Below, one piece after another: positions 8,059 through 18,070 of a stretch of 60,228 nucleotides of DNA; the stretch's first letter is position 1; each line of letters starts with the position of its first letter. This DNA is from Pollutimonas subterranea (GTDB lineage Bacteria > Pseudomonadota > Gammaproteobacteria > Burkholderiales > Burkholderiaceae_B): assembly GCF_002849655.1 (NCBI RefSeq), contig NZ_PDNW01000022.1, forward strand, positions 1-60,228, in the 5' to 3' direction. Below the pieces are notes generated by a model. The model worked only from the letters and a program-made list of their open reading frames with translations, did not search any database and was not told where the DNA came from. The position numbers were made by a program, and so were the translations under genes.

Positions 8059-8728
8059 GGTCGGGCTCCTTGAGGATCGACACGGTTGTGGATGAAGACA
8101 TTTCGGTATCTAAGTCACAAATCAGATATCCGTTGGCCAGCAGGTCGGCTGTTGTCAACCCACGGTGTTTTAGGTAATCATCCAGCTCCAAAATAGTCGG
8201 GGAGTCATTAGCGAGTAGCGGGCTAATCGCGGTGCAGATGAAGTCGTCGGTGGGTGTGGGGAAGGTCAATACGGCGGACGCCTTTTTCAAAGTCGTGAGG
8301 CGCGGCTCAAGGCGGATTAACTCCTCCGTAATAATTGCGTAATCGATACCCTCACTGCCCAAGTGAGCAGCGATGTTGTCGTACTTTTCTCGTACATCTT
8401 TTCTGGCAAGGATTTCAGAGTGCTTGATTTCTACGAGCACTTTCTTCCCAGTGCGCAGGGTCAGTTCAAAATCCGGGGTGTAGTTCCGCAGTCGGTAGCC
8501 CTCCGGATACCTCAACTTCAGGGGCTGCTCTTGGTATCTCAGAACCAAAGGATGCATCTCGAACAGAAAGCACGCATCAAGTTCGATGAGACCTTCGTGA
8601 TGAATCATCCGTCCGTTCTTCCGGCTGGGAAACTTTCCTCTGAAAATGGCACCGGACCTAGTAATGACCCTTCGTGCTCTTTCCGCTGACGGGTGTGCGT
8701 ATATTGGCATTGGGCTGACGTGGCTCAT
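8021..8728 (-). CDS. tnsA: TnsA-family endonuclease (235 aa)
   Basis: TnsA cuts the 5' ends of the transposon so that it moves by cut-and-paste. The nuclease core is visible: Glu45/Glu49 in HHEGLIELDACF, Asp86 in NYTPDFEL and Glu100-x-Lys102 in VLVEIKHSE, a PD-(D/E)xK-type site. A C-terminal winged-helix-like part follows (LDDYLKHRGLTTADLLANGY). It is the first gene of the operon, with AAAAAAGGAG before ATG 8728. Length matches the ~234-residue TniC of Tn6022-type elements. Confidence 0.9.
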   Translation of the reverse strand: MSHVSPMPIYAHPSAERARRVITRSGAIFRGKFPSRKNGRMIHHEGLIELDACFLFEMHPLVLRYQEQPLKLRYPEGYRLRNYTPDFELTLRTGKKVLVEIKHSEILARKDVREKYDNIAAHLGSEGIDYAIITEELIRLEPRLTTLKKASAVLTFPTPTDDFICTAISPLLANDSPTILELDDYLKHRGLTTADLLANGYLICDLDTEMSSSTTVSILKEPDHEWLRISEKLPF

Positions 8729-8885
8729 TAACCTACTCCTTTTTTGGGCAAAAGAATCCCCCTACGCCTACCGCGGACGCGGATCAAAGACGCAAGAACA
8801 CCCCGCCTTGCGTGCCCGCAAGAAAACGTTAAGTTACTTTTAGGGGTTTGAAAGCTTGACTTAAGCCCAAGAAAGAAGGAATACT

Positions 8886-8962
8886 GAGAGTGTCGAAGTC
8901 GCAGTTCTCGATCTAATTCGAGCCCAAGCCGAGCAATCTTCTAAAGGGTTGCTCGGTTTTTT
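8886..8962 (+). ncRNA. Candidate small RNA between tnsA and the Ner-like regulator
   Basis: A promoter-like pair TTGACT (8856-8861) - 18 bp - AATACT (8880-8885) is followed by about 75 bases without a gene. These contain a short hairpin (CTCGA...TCGAG near 8907-8922) and a clean intrinsic terminator. No open frame fits. The transcript would run rightward, opposite to both neighbouring genes. A function is not shown; control of tnsABC or of the regulator in trans is a guess. Confidence 0.35.
8928..8962 (+). terminator. Intrinsic terminator, plus strand
   Basis: The stem is CCGAGCAA...TTGCTCGG with an 11-12 base loop, followed by TTTTTT. On the minus strand no T-run follows, so it acts on a rightward transcript. 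No protein gene to its left runs rightward, which is the main argument for a small RNA here. Confidence 0.75.
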
Positions 8963-8969
8963 GTGGTGA

Positions 8970-9236
8970 CTATTCTCCTTTTTCTGCGTGGGGATTGCGC
9001 CCACCCTGCGCTTTGTGCCGCGAATAGCGACCCGGCCAGATACGTTCAACTTCCTCCCCAATAACTGTAGCGATGTGCGTGGCAACGCGTTGAGATGCAC
9101 CGCGCCCGTGTACGACGTCATTCACGACCGCTCGTTTAACACCGAGCTCCTGTGCTAAGCGGACTTGGCTATATCCCGCACGTTTCAACCGATAGATCAG
9201 ATCTATTACGTCCATATGCATAGCGGGCCTGAACAC
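8970..9236 (-). CDS. Ner/Nlp-like HTH transcriptional regulator (up to 88 aa)
   Basis: It is a short DNA-binding protein like phage Mu Ner: an HTH at residues 23-45 (SQVRLAQELGVKRAVVNDVV), then GASQRVATHIATVIG and the Ner signature ERIWPGRY near residue 71. Three starts are possible, GTG 9236, ATG 9221 and ATG 9215; none has a strong ribosome site. It is the gene nearest the transposon end on the minus strand and lies 241 bp upstream of tnsA in the same direction. It probably represses its own promoter and the transposition operon. The palindrome at 9323-9339 is a candidate operator. Confidence 0.75.
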   Translation of the reverse strand: MFRPAMHMDVIDLIYRLKRAGYSQVRLAQELGVKRAVVNDVVHGRGASQRVATHIATVIGEEVERIWPGRYSRHKAQGGRNPHAEKGE

Positions 9237-9322
9237 GGAGTGATTTACATTCTCTAAAGTCTAGTCCCGAGTTGTCCGTCGTACAAGTATTAGACTATCG
9301 AGCAATATAATTCAATAGTTTT

Positions 9323-9339
9323 TGCATTAATTTAATGCA
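9323..9339. promoter_or_regulatory. Perfect palindrome upstream of the Ner-like gene, candidate operator
   Basis: TGCATTAA-T-TTAATGCA is a perfect 8-1-8 inverted repeat, 87 bp before the start of the regulator gene, in an AT-rich, gene-free stretch (9237-9589). Position and symmetry fit a dimeric repressor site; which protein binds is inference. Confidence 0.45.
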
Positions 9340-9589
9340 TAACCGAAGATGATGCGAAACGACTTTTTTGCTGAGTAATATCAATGCCTTACATAGCATC
9401 ATGTTTAGCCTTTCCGTAGGAACGTCAAACAAGACATGAAGGCAGAGGTTTAAATCTAATTATTTATGTTGTAACGTTATATTTATTTTGACTCGGTGGT
9501 GTCGCTTATTCACATGATTTTGCTTCGCGTGCTACGCTCGTAATTACCTTTCCCGTTTAAAGGCTGCTCGTTTTTTCCGAGAGGGTCGT

Positions 9590-9718
9590 ATGTCTAGTAC
9601 AACATTGATCGCTGTAGGCTTCCTGTTGGTTCTTTGCCTTGGGCTGGCAGCCGGGTCTGCCCATCACTATTTCACAAAAGAACAGCCCAAAGAAGGCGAT
9701 ACCACCAATCCCAGCTAG
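9590..9718 (+). CDS. Tiny membrane protein at the transposon end (42 aa)
   Basis: ATG 9590 follows GAGAGGG with a five-base gap. Residues 5-24 (TLIAVGFLLVLCLGLAAGSA) form one membrane helix or a signal anchor; the rest is a short polar tail (HHYFTKEQPKEGDTTNPS). A strong terminator follows 23 bp after the stop. It is the only rightward gene in this arm of the transposon. I recognise no family. The ribosome site, hydrophobic helix and own terminator argue that it is real. Confidence 0.5.
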   Translation: MSSTTLIAVGFLLVLCLGLAAGSAHHYFTKEQPKEGDTTNPS

Positions 9719-9740
9719 TTACTACCTCCCAGCAAATACA

Positions 9741-9783
9741 AACAAAACGGGCTCCGGCATTACTGCCCGAGCCCATTTTGTTA
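9741..9783. terminator. Bidirectional intrinsic terminator between the tiny membrane gene and gyrB
   Basis: The stem CGGGCTC...GAGCCC is extended by AACAAAA on the left and TTTTGTT on the right, so it has a U-run in either direction. It can end the small rightward gene and also stop leftward transcripts that run from gyrB into the element. Confidence 0.75.
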
Positions 9784-9803
9784 CGTTCACATTGCTGCGG
9801 ATT

Positions 9804-9874
9804 TTTTCACTAATTGTGAGAACGCATTTTCGTTAATTATGAGAATTTTTCAACAATTGTGAGAACCGACAACA
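9804..9874. repeat. Transposon end with three subterminal repeats (likely TnsB sites)
   Basis: Three near-contiguous direct repeats, at about 9804-9823, 9827-9845 and 9847-9866, share TTTTC-N2-YAATTRTGAGAA. Read from gyrB on the minus strand the terminus is TGTTGTCGGTTCTCAC, so the end is TGT at 9874 or at 9871. Tn7-like ends start with TGT and carry multiple ~20-bp TnsB sites. The adjacent five bases outside are TTTGA (if 9874) or GATGT (if 9871). Confidence 0.85.
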
Positions 9875-12340
<2,466 letters not shown>

Positions 12341-12366
12341 TTATATAAGCCTTGCGGCTGTTGAAA

Positions 12367-12392
12367 TGTGCCGGACCGGCTCGTCCGGCACA
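12367..12392. terminator. Hairpin between dnaN and gyrB
   Basis: A perfect 10-bp stem, TGTGCCGGAC-6-GTCCGGCACA, lies in the 93-bp gap upstream of gyrB. No U-run follows on either strand, so it is more likely an attenuator or mRNA-stability element than a full terminator. Confidence 0.4.
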
Positions 12393-12418
12393 CTTCCTGC
12401 GATGTAAATTCCGGGAAT

Positions 12419-13528
12419 CTAGATGCGCATTGGCATGACGACATACTTGAACTGCTCGTCGTCAGGACATGTAATCAACGCCGATGCATTGACGTCGGGC
12501 TGGACCGACCATTGAATGGTTTCGGTTTTGACATTAGCCAGGACGTCGAGCAGGTAGCTGACGTTGAAGCCCACATCCAGGGGCTCGTGGCTGTAGTCGA
12601 TATCGAGCTCTTCTTGCGCCTCTTCCTGCTCGGCGTTGGTGGAAGAAATCTTTAACTGGTTATCCGACAATTGCAGACGAACGCCTTTGAGTTTGTCGGT
12701 GGTCAGAATGGCCGCGCGCTGCAGGCTGCCCTGCAATATTTCGCGGCTGATGGAAAAATGGCGCGTGTAATTGCTGGGGATCACCCGCGTAAAGTCAGGG
12801 AATTTTCCTTCGACCAGCTTGGATACCAGTTCGACGTCGCCGAACCGGAAACGAATCTGGCCAGTGGCTACGTCGATGGACACCGGCTCGTCGGTGTCGC
12901 CCAGCAAGCGCTGCATTTCCAGTACGGTCTTGCGCGGCACGATGACGTCGTGCTTGGAAGCAATGCCTTCGACAACGGTACCGCTATGCGCAAGCCGATG
13001 CCCATCGGTGGCCACGGCGCGTACGAAACCGGGTTCGAACACGAACAGCAGGCCATTAAGGTAGTAACGGATGTCTTGCTGCGCCATGGCGAAATGCACC
13101 ATGTTGAACAAATGCTTCAGCGTTTTCTGCGGCAGCGAAAAGGAAATATCCCATTGTTCCGGCTGCGCCAGGGTTGGATACTCGGCGGCGCCCATCGTCT
13201 GCAAGGCGAAACGGCTTTTGCCGCTTTGCACCGACAGCTTGGCACTGGCCAGGCCGAGCTTCACATCGCCCGTATCGGGCAGCGCCCGCAATATGTCAAG
13301 CAGCTTGCGTGCGGCAACCGTCGTGGACTCGTTCTCATCGCCAATACCGAACTCGGCGTGCGTGGTAATTTGAACCTCGAGATCGGTGGCAATAAATGCG
13401 ACGCTCTTGCCTTCTTTGCGCATCAGGATATTTGCCAAAATAGGCAAGGTATTCCTGCGCTCGACAATTCCGGCTACCGTCGATAACGGTTTGAGCAATG
13501 CATCACGAGTCGCTTGTACGAGTTGCAT
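12419..13528 (-). CDS. dnaN: DNA polymerase III beta sliding clamp (369 aa)
   Basis: It is the ring-shaped processivity clamp of the replicase. The sequence is full-length with the three repeated clamp folds. It starts MQLVQATRDALLKPLSTVAG and ends in the conserved YVVMPMRI tail that forms the peptide-binding cleft. It lies 2 bp after the dnaA stop, with an AAGGAT-like ribosome site inside that junction, so it is cotranscribed with dnaA. Confidence 0.98.
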   Translation of the reverse strand: MQLVQATRDALLKPLSTVAGIVERRNTLPILANILMRKEGKSVAFIATDLEVQITTHAEFGIGDENESTTVAARKLLDILRALPDTGDVKLGLASAKLSVQSGKSRFALQTMGAAEYPTLAQPEQWDISFSLPQKTLKHLFNMVHFAMAQQDIRYYLNGLLFVFEPGFVRAVATDGHRLAHSGTVVEGIASKHDVIVPRKTVLEMQRLLGDTDEPVSIDVATGQIRFRFGDVELVSKLVEGKFPDFTRVIPSNYTRHFSISREILQGSLQRAAILTTDKLKGVRLQLSDNQLKISSTNAEQEEAQEELDIDYSHEPLDVGFNVSYLLDVLANVKTETIQWSVQPDVNASALITCPDDEQFKYVVMPMRI

Positions 13529-13530
13529 GG

Positions 13531-14949
13531 TTATCCTTTTAAGGTTTGTTCTAATACGTGAAGAGCGTGATTAAGTTCGGTCTGCTTGGATCTTGCGTCG
13601 GAAATCTTCCGCACCGCATGAAGCACGGTAGTGTGGTCGCGCCCGCCAAATAGATCGCCAATTTCGGGCAGGCTTTTTTGGGTGAGCTCCTTGGCCAGAT
13701 ACATGGCCACCTGGCGCGGCATTGCAATGTTGGCGGGGCGGCGCTTGGAATACATGTCGGCCACTTTTATCTTGTAGAAGTCGGCCACCGTCTTTTGGAT
13801 GTTCTCGACCGTAATTTGGCCGTTGGACACCGACAGCAGGTCTTTGAGCGCATCCTTGCAGACATCGACGGTAAGGACTTCGCGTCCGTGAAAGCGTGCA
13901 TAGGCCGAGACCTTGCGCAATGCCCCTTCCAGTTCGCGCACATTGCTGCGCAAATGCTTGGCAATGAAAAATGCGACCTCTTCGGGCATGGTCACGCCTT
14001 CGGTCTGCGCCTTGCGCAACAAAATAGCCACGCGCATTTCCAGTTCGGGGGGCTCGATGGCAACAGTCAAGCCTGAATCGAAGCGGGAAATGAGACGGCT
14101 GTCTATATTGGCCAGTTCTTTGGGATACGTGTCGGACGTGATGATGATTTGCTTGCGCTGCGCGACCATGGCCTCGAACGCATAGAAAAATTCTTCCTGG
14201 GTGCGATTCTTGCCCGCGAAAAACTGTATGTCGTCAATCAGCAACAAATCGAGCGAATGGTAATAGCGTTTGAATTCGTCAAAAGCCTTGCGCTGATAGG
14301 CCTTGACCACGTCGGACACATACTGGTCGGCATGGACGTACCGGACTCGGGCTCCTTTACCGCTGGCCAGCAAGGCGTTTCCGATGGCGTGAATAAGGTG
14401 GGTCTTGCCCAGCCCGACGCCCCCGTACAGGAACAAAGGGTTGTACGAAACACCGGGGTTCTCGGCCACCTGCAGTGCTGCGGCCCTGGCCAGCTGGTTG
14501 GCCTTGCCGGTAACGAAGTTATCGAAGGTGAGGTCGGTGTTTAACCGCGACCGATCGTGCGCAAGTTCTGCAGCCGCGGCGTTCGCCACGGGACTGGCCG
14601 GCGTGGCGACGGGGGTGGTAGGCGCAGCCTGCGCAGTAGCGGCATCAGGGCCCGCGCCCAGGCGTGCAGCCGGGCCGCTGCGGGCGGGCGCAGGTGATGC
14701 GCCCGCGCCCGCGAGCTCGAAAACAACTTGTACCGGGCGTTCGTACCATTCCGTAGCGAGCGTTTCGATTTGGTGCGCAAAGTTTTTTCGCACCCAGTCC
14801 AGCTTGAAACGGTTGGGCGCAGAGACTCGGAGCACCGCTTCAGCTTCGTCGAAGGCAAGGGGAACCAATGGGCGTATCCAGGCACTAATTTGCTGTGAAG
14901 GTAGGTCCTGCTCCAGACGCTGGACGCAGGTCTGCCAGAAATCTTTCAT
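13531..14949 (-). CDS. dnaA: Chromosomal replication initiator DnaA (472 aa)
   Basis: DnaA binds DnaA boxes and opens the origin. Domain I starts [20 protein letters not shown], an Ala/Pro-rich linker spans about residues 83-130, Walker A is GGVGLGKT (176-183), Walker B LLLIDD (236-240), and the C-terminal DNA-binding signature [11 protein letters not shown] is present. I use ATG 14949 because it gives the conserved N-terminus and has GGTGG in front; an upstream ATG at 15015 would run across the promoter and DnaA box. The gene lies about 14 kb from the probable origin modules. Confidence 0.97.
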   Translation of the reverse strand: MKDFWQTCVQRLEQDLPSQQISAWIRPLVPLAFDEAEAVLRVSAPNRFKLDWVRKNFAHQIETLATEWYERPVQVVFELAGAGASPAPARSGPAARLGAGPDAATAQAAPTTPVATPASPVANAAAAELAHDRSRLNTDLTFDNFVTGKANQLARAAALQVAENPGVSYNPLFLYGGVGLGKTHLIHAIGNALLASGKGARVRYVHADQYVSDVVKAYQRKAFDEFKRYYHSLDLLLIDDIQFFAGKNRTQEEFFYAFEAMVAQRKQIIITSDTYPKELANIDSRLISRFDSGLTVAIEPPELEMRVAILLRKAQTEGVTMPEEVAFFIAKHLRSNVRELEGALRKVSAYARFHGREVLTVDVCKDALKDLLSVSNGQITVENIQKTVADFYKIKVADMYSKRRPANIAMPRQVAMYLAKELTQKSLPEIGDLFGGRDHTTVLHAVRKISDARSKQTELNHALHVLEQTLKG

Positions 14950-14972
14950 GTCCACCACTTCTGTAAACCTCG

Positions 14973-15004
14973 ATTCTACCCTGTTGAGCCCATAGTTATC
15001 CACA
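14973..15004 (-). promoter_or_regulatory. dnaA promoter region with a DnaA box
   Basis: On the minus strand a TAGAAT -10 hexamer (14973-14978) is preceded by a perfect DnaA box (TTATCCACA on the plus strand, 14996-15004) that overlaps the -35 region. The arrangement suggests autorepression of dnaA. The dnaA-rpmH gap is only about 215 bp, holds just this one perfect box and is therefore not a convincing oriC. Confidence 0.55.
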
Positions 15005-15165
15005 AGGTGTGACAAGATTCCTGCCTAGTACTTGTGCTAACCATTTGACTAAACTATCAAAATTTGATGAAATGGTGAGCTTTACACGAATTTTTAACGC
15101 CTGCGACCATAGCTGCAAACCAAACTTGTGGCAGTTTCAGGTAGCTCTTTTATTTTGGATCCCCA

Positions 15166-15300
15166 ATGAAACGCACCTTCCAACCTTCCGTCACCCGTCG
15201 CAAGCGCACCCATGGTTTTCGCGTCCGCATGAAAACGCGTGGCGGTCGTGCCGTTATCAATGCGCGTCGCGCCAAAGGCCGCAAGCGCCTGGCCGTATAG
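15166..15300 (+). CDS. rpmH: 50S ribosomal protein L34 (44 aa)
   Basis: The 44-codon gene [20 protein letters not shown]...[11 protein letters not shown] matches L34 over its full length. It is a small basic protein of the large ribosomal subunit. It lies divergent from dnaA and heads the rpmH-rnpA-yidD-yidC cluster. Confidence 0.98.
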   Translation: MKRTFQPSVTRRKRTHGFRVRMKTRGGRAVINARRAKGRKRLAV

Positions 15301-15350
15301 CCAAAAAAAGCCGTTGCGCCAGCCGATAGCTACGGTGGGCGCCTGCTTTT

Positions 15351-15719
15351 ATGCGCGCCACGTTTCCTGCTGCGGCACGCCTGCATCGCCCCTCGGAATA
15401 CGCGTCTGCCCTCAGGGGTAAACGACTTGCCAGAGGGGCGTTGTTCGTTGTAACCACGCCGCGCGATCTACCCGAAGGTTCAGAACCGGTCTGCGCCAGG
15501 CTTGGTCTCGTCATTGCCAAGCGCTTTGCCGCGAAGTCTGTCACCCGAAATGCCATCAAACGCGTCATACGGGAAGCGTTTCGGCAAAAAAGGCATGAGC
15601 TTCCGGCGCGCGACCTGGTATTTCGCCTGCACTCCAAAGTCGGGCCGTTTACGCTGACCGAACTGAAGACTTTGGTACGCAGCGAAATCGATGCCTTGCT
15701 GAACCGCGCCATGAGATGA
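15351..15719 (+). CDS. rnpA: Ribonuclease P protein component (122 aa)
   Basis: It is the protein partner of RNase P RNA in tRNA 5'-end maturation. The signature [20 protein letters not shown] (RNR motif) is at residues 57-76. The start ATG lies 50 bp after rpmH. The stop overlaps the yidD start (ATGA), implying coupling. The length is normal. Confidence 0.95.
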   Translation: MRATFPAAARLHRPSEYASALRGKRLARGALFVVTTPRDLPEGSEPVCARLGLVIAKRFAAKSVTRNAIKRVIREAFRQKRHELPARDLVFRLHSKVGPFTLTELKTLVRSEIDALLNRAMR

Positions 15720-15967
15720 TCAAGGCGCTGCTTATCGCACCTATCCGGTTCTACCGGTATTTCCTCAGTCCCTGGGTCGGCAGAAGTTGTCGCTTTACGC
15801 CCACCTGTTCCAACTACACAATAGAGGCCATTGAAACACATGGTTCCCTTAAAGGGCTTTGGCTCGGAACGCGGCGTATTGCGCGCTGCCATCCATGGTG
15901 CCCGGGCGGCTACGACCCGGTGCCAGAACCGAAAAAAGATTCCGGTGGCACAGGCAAGTTGTCTTAA
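15716..15967 (+). CDS. yidD: Membrane protein insertion efficiency factor YidD (83 aa)
   Basis: It carries the YidD/DUF37 pattern: [20 protein letters not shown], then [17 protein letters not shown] and [17 protein letters not shown], with the conserved cysteines. It acts at the inner membrane and assists YidC. It sits in the standard position between rnpA and yidC and overlaps rnpA by four bases. Confidence 0.95.
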   Translation: MIKALLIAPIRFYRYFLSPWVGRSCRFTPTCSNYTIEAIETHGSLKGLWLGTRRIARCHPWCPGGYDPVPEPKKDSGGTGKLS

Positions 15968-16075
15968 ACTTCCGACCTGCCGCAATTTTTCCGAACAACC
16001 TTCCGCTCATCTACGATTTAGCTGAGCTACGTTAAACTGTTGGGCTTTGCTCAGCTTTGACTTGAAACAGGCGCT

Positions 16076-17764
16076 ATGGATATCCGACGCACCATCCTAT
16101 GGATGATTTTCTCCTTCTCGCTCTTGCTGCTGTGGAACAACTGGCAAGTCCATAACGGCAAGCCTTCATTGTTCGGCGGCACCCCACCGGCCACTCAGAC
16201 AACCGGGCAAGCACCAACCCCGCCCGCTCCTGCCGACACCAGCGTGCCCACGGCTCCGGCTGGAACACCGGGAGCCCCCGTGGCGGCGACCGATGCGGCA
16301 GTACCGGGAGGCACCGATAAGCCAGCCAGCACGTCCGAGCAAGTCAACGTAAAAACCGACGTATTCGATCTTACCTTCGATACAGTCGGAGCCCAGCTGG
16401 TCAAGGCAGAGCTGCTGAAGTACACGGGCTTTGAAGGTTCCAGCGACCCCATGGTGCTACTGGACAACTCCACATCCCTGGTGTATCTGGCCCAGTCCGG
16501 CGTGATCGGCGCTCCTGCCGGCGCCAGCTACCCCACGCACCTGACGCCATTCAAGCTGGTTTCGAAAGAAGCCAGCGGCGATGCGCTGAACGTAGTTTTC
16601 GAGTCTGAATCCGATGGCGTCCGGGTCGTCAAGACTTATACACTTCATCAGGGCCGCTACGACATCCAGGTGAAGCACGACATTTACAACCTGGACACCA
16701 AGCCGATCAATCCCGCCTTGTATCTGCAACTGGTACGAGACGGCAACGATCCGCCCGATACCTCGTCCTTCTACAGCACGTTTACCGGTCCTGCACTGTA
16801 CTCGGCCCAGGACAATTTCCAAAAAGTCTCATTCTCCGATATCGACAAAGGCAAAAGCGGCTACACCAAGGAAGCCGATAACGGCTGGATAGGCATGGTG
16901 CAGCACTATTTCGCCTCCGCCTGGGTGCCAACAGAGAATGTAGTTCGTCAAAATGAAGCACTGCGCCTGAGCGACAACCTGTATGCCATTCGCAGCATCG
17001 AGCCGGTAGGCACGATCGAGCCCGGTCAACACAAGGTTGTTGAATCCGACCTATGGGTGGGCCCGCAAGATCAGAAAGCCATGAGCGAACTGGCACCTGG
17101 GCTTGAACTCGTGGTCGACTATGGCTGGCTCACCATCATTGCCAAGCCCCTGTTCAAGATCATGACGTGGCTGCATGCCGTGCTGGGCAACTGGGGCTGG
17201 ACCATCGTCGCGCTCACGCTGTTGATCAAGCTGGTGTTCTATCCTTTGTCGGCCGCAAGCTATCGCTCCATGGCAAAGATGAAGCAGGTAACGCCCCGCA
17301 TGCAGGCCTTGCGCGAGAAGTTTGGCGACGACAAGGCCAAGCTGAATGCGGCAATGATGGAAATGTATCGCACCGAGAAAATCAATCCATTGGGCGGCTG
17401 CCTGCCCATGGTGGTACAGATTCCGGTGTTCATTTCACTGTACTGGGTGCTGCTGGGCAGCGTCGAAATGCGCGGAGCCCCCTGGATACTCTGGATAAAC
17501 GATTTGGCCGCTCGCGACCCATGGTTCATTTTGCCTGCGTTCATGATGGCCACCATGTTCCTGCAAATCAAGCTCAACCCCACGCCGCCAGATCCGACCC
17601 AGGCCAAGATCATGATGATCATGCCTTTGGTATTCGGCGGCATGATGTTCTTGTTCCCGGCCGGCCTGGTACTTTACTGGTGCGTGAATAATGCGGTATC
17701 AATCGCACAACAGCGCTACATCATGCACAAGCTCGATAAGGAAACGGCAGCGGCCGCGCGCTAG
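16076..17764 (+). CDS. yidC: Membrane protein insertase YidC (562 aa)
   Basis: YidC inserts and folds inner-membrane proteins with or without SecYEG. An N-terminal helix (residues 6-22) is followed by a Pro/Ala-rich stretch and a periplasmic beta domain. The conserved core helices begin at about residue 345 (LTIIAKPLFKIMTWLHAVLG) and include YRSMAKMKQVTPRMQALREK and INPLGGCLPMVVQIPVFISL. The length is typical for beta- and gammaproteobacteria. Confidence 0.97.
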   Translation: MDIRRTILWMIFSFSLLLLWNNWQVHNGKPSLFGGTPPATQTTGQAPTPPAPADTSVPTAPAGTPGAPVAATDAAVPGGTDKPASTSEQVNVKTDVFDLTFDTVGAQLVKAELLKYTGFEGSSDPMVLLDNSTSLVYLAQSGVIGAPAGASYPTHLTPFKLVSKEASGDALNVVFESESDGVRVVKTYTLHQGRYDIQVKHDIYNLDTKPINPALYLQLVRDGNDPPDTSSFYSTFTGPALYSAQDNFQKVSFSDIDKGKSGYTKEADNGWIGMVQHYFASAWVPTENVVRQNEALRLSDNLYAIRSIEPVGTIEPGQHKVVESDLWVGPQDQKAMSELAPGLELVVDYGWLTIIAKPLFKIMTWLHAVLGNWGWTIVALTLLIKLVFYPLSAASYRSMAKMKQVTPRMQALREKFGDDKAKLNAAMMEMYRTEKINPLGGCLPMVVQIPVFISLYWVLLGSVEMRGAPWILWINDLAARDPWFILPAFMMATMFLQIKLNPTPPDPTQAKIMMIMPLVFGGMMFLFPAGLVLYWCVNNAVSIAQQRYIMHKLDKETAAAAR

Positions 17765-17786
17765 AAGCCGCCGTTGACCTAAAGCC

Positions 17787-17808
17787 AGGGGCGCCGCAAG
17801 GCGCCCTT
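17787..17808 (+). terminator. Hairpin terminator after yidC
   Basis: AGGGGCGCC-GCAA-GGCGCCCTTT, followed by TGCTTTT, lies 23 bp after the yidC stop. The stem is GC-rich with a tetraloop and a moderate T-tract. Confidence 0.6.
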
Positions 17809-17909
17809 TGCTTTTCCGGAGCACCAACTGCTGAATCATGCTGCCCCGCTGTCGCGCACGTTGTGACTTGGCATCTGCTTGGGAGCCAGCAACTGCCCTC
17901 TTGCCGAAC

Positions 17910-17950
17910 ATAGCCAATGGCTATTGTTAAATAACAATTAATCAATTTTA
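17910..17950 (+). promoter_or_regulatory. OxyR-like site upstream of the catalase
   Basis: The sequence has ATAG-N7-CTAT exactly (17910-17924), then N7 and the weaker TAAC-N7-CAAT, matching the ATAG/CTAT spacing of OxyR sites. An overlapping perfect palindrome, ATTGTTA-AA-TAACAAT, lies at 17923-17938. It sits about 120-160 bp before katA in the gap 17809-18070, which has no other gene. Confidence 0.5.
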
Positions 17951-18070
17951 CGTTTATGTGACAATCTCCTACACTGGGTCCCATACAACATTTGTCAAAG
18001 AAACACATCGACATTCGTGTTCTTATCGGCATCCGTATTGGTTACACCCATGCATCACAAAAGGAACAAA

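Larger units (their letters stand above)
1..9874. mobile_element. Tn7-like transposon (TnsABC plus two TniQ), gyrB-proximal end and part of cargo
   Basis: A leftward run of tnsA, tnsB, tnsC and two tniQ genes sits with tnsA nearest to a TGT-type terminus at 9874 (or 9871), which abuts the gyrB stop codon. Subterminal repeats lie at 9804-9866. As in Tn7, the end next to tnsA faces the 3' end of the target gene. The gene order TnsA-TnsB-TnsC-TniQ-TniQ is that of the tniC-A-B-D-E set of AbaR/Tn6022-type islands. The far end is outside the window, so total length and target duplication are unknown. Cargo seen: a broken hsdR, an unknown 212-residue protein and an orphan ParS-like antitoxin domain. 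Confidence 0.85.

Noticed and set aside
8900-8935. tRNA gene or tRNA fragment as attachment site
   Set aside because: The TTCTCGATCTAATTCGAGC stretch resembles a T-arm only loosely; no acceptor or anticodon stems can be formed around it.
1-9874. CRISPR-associated transposon (CAST)
   Set aside because: Two TniQ proteins are present but no cas gene, repeat array or guide-like spacer is visible; the unseen cargo to the left could still change this.
15005-15165. oriC between dnaA and rpmH
   Set aside because: Only one perfect DnaA box, in the dnaA promoter, and no AT-rich unwinding stretch; modules at 29-31.6 kb are far better candidates.
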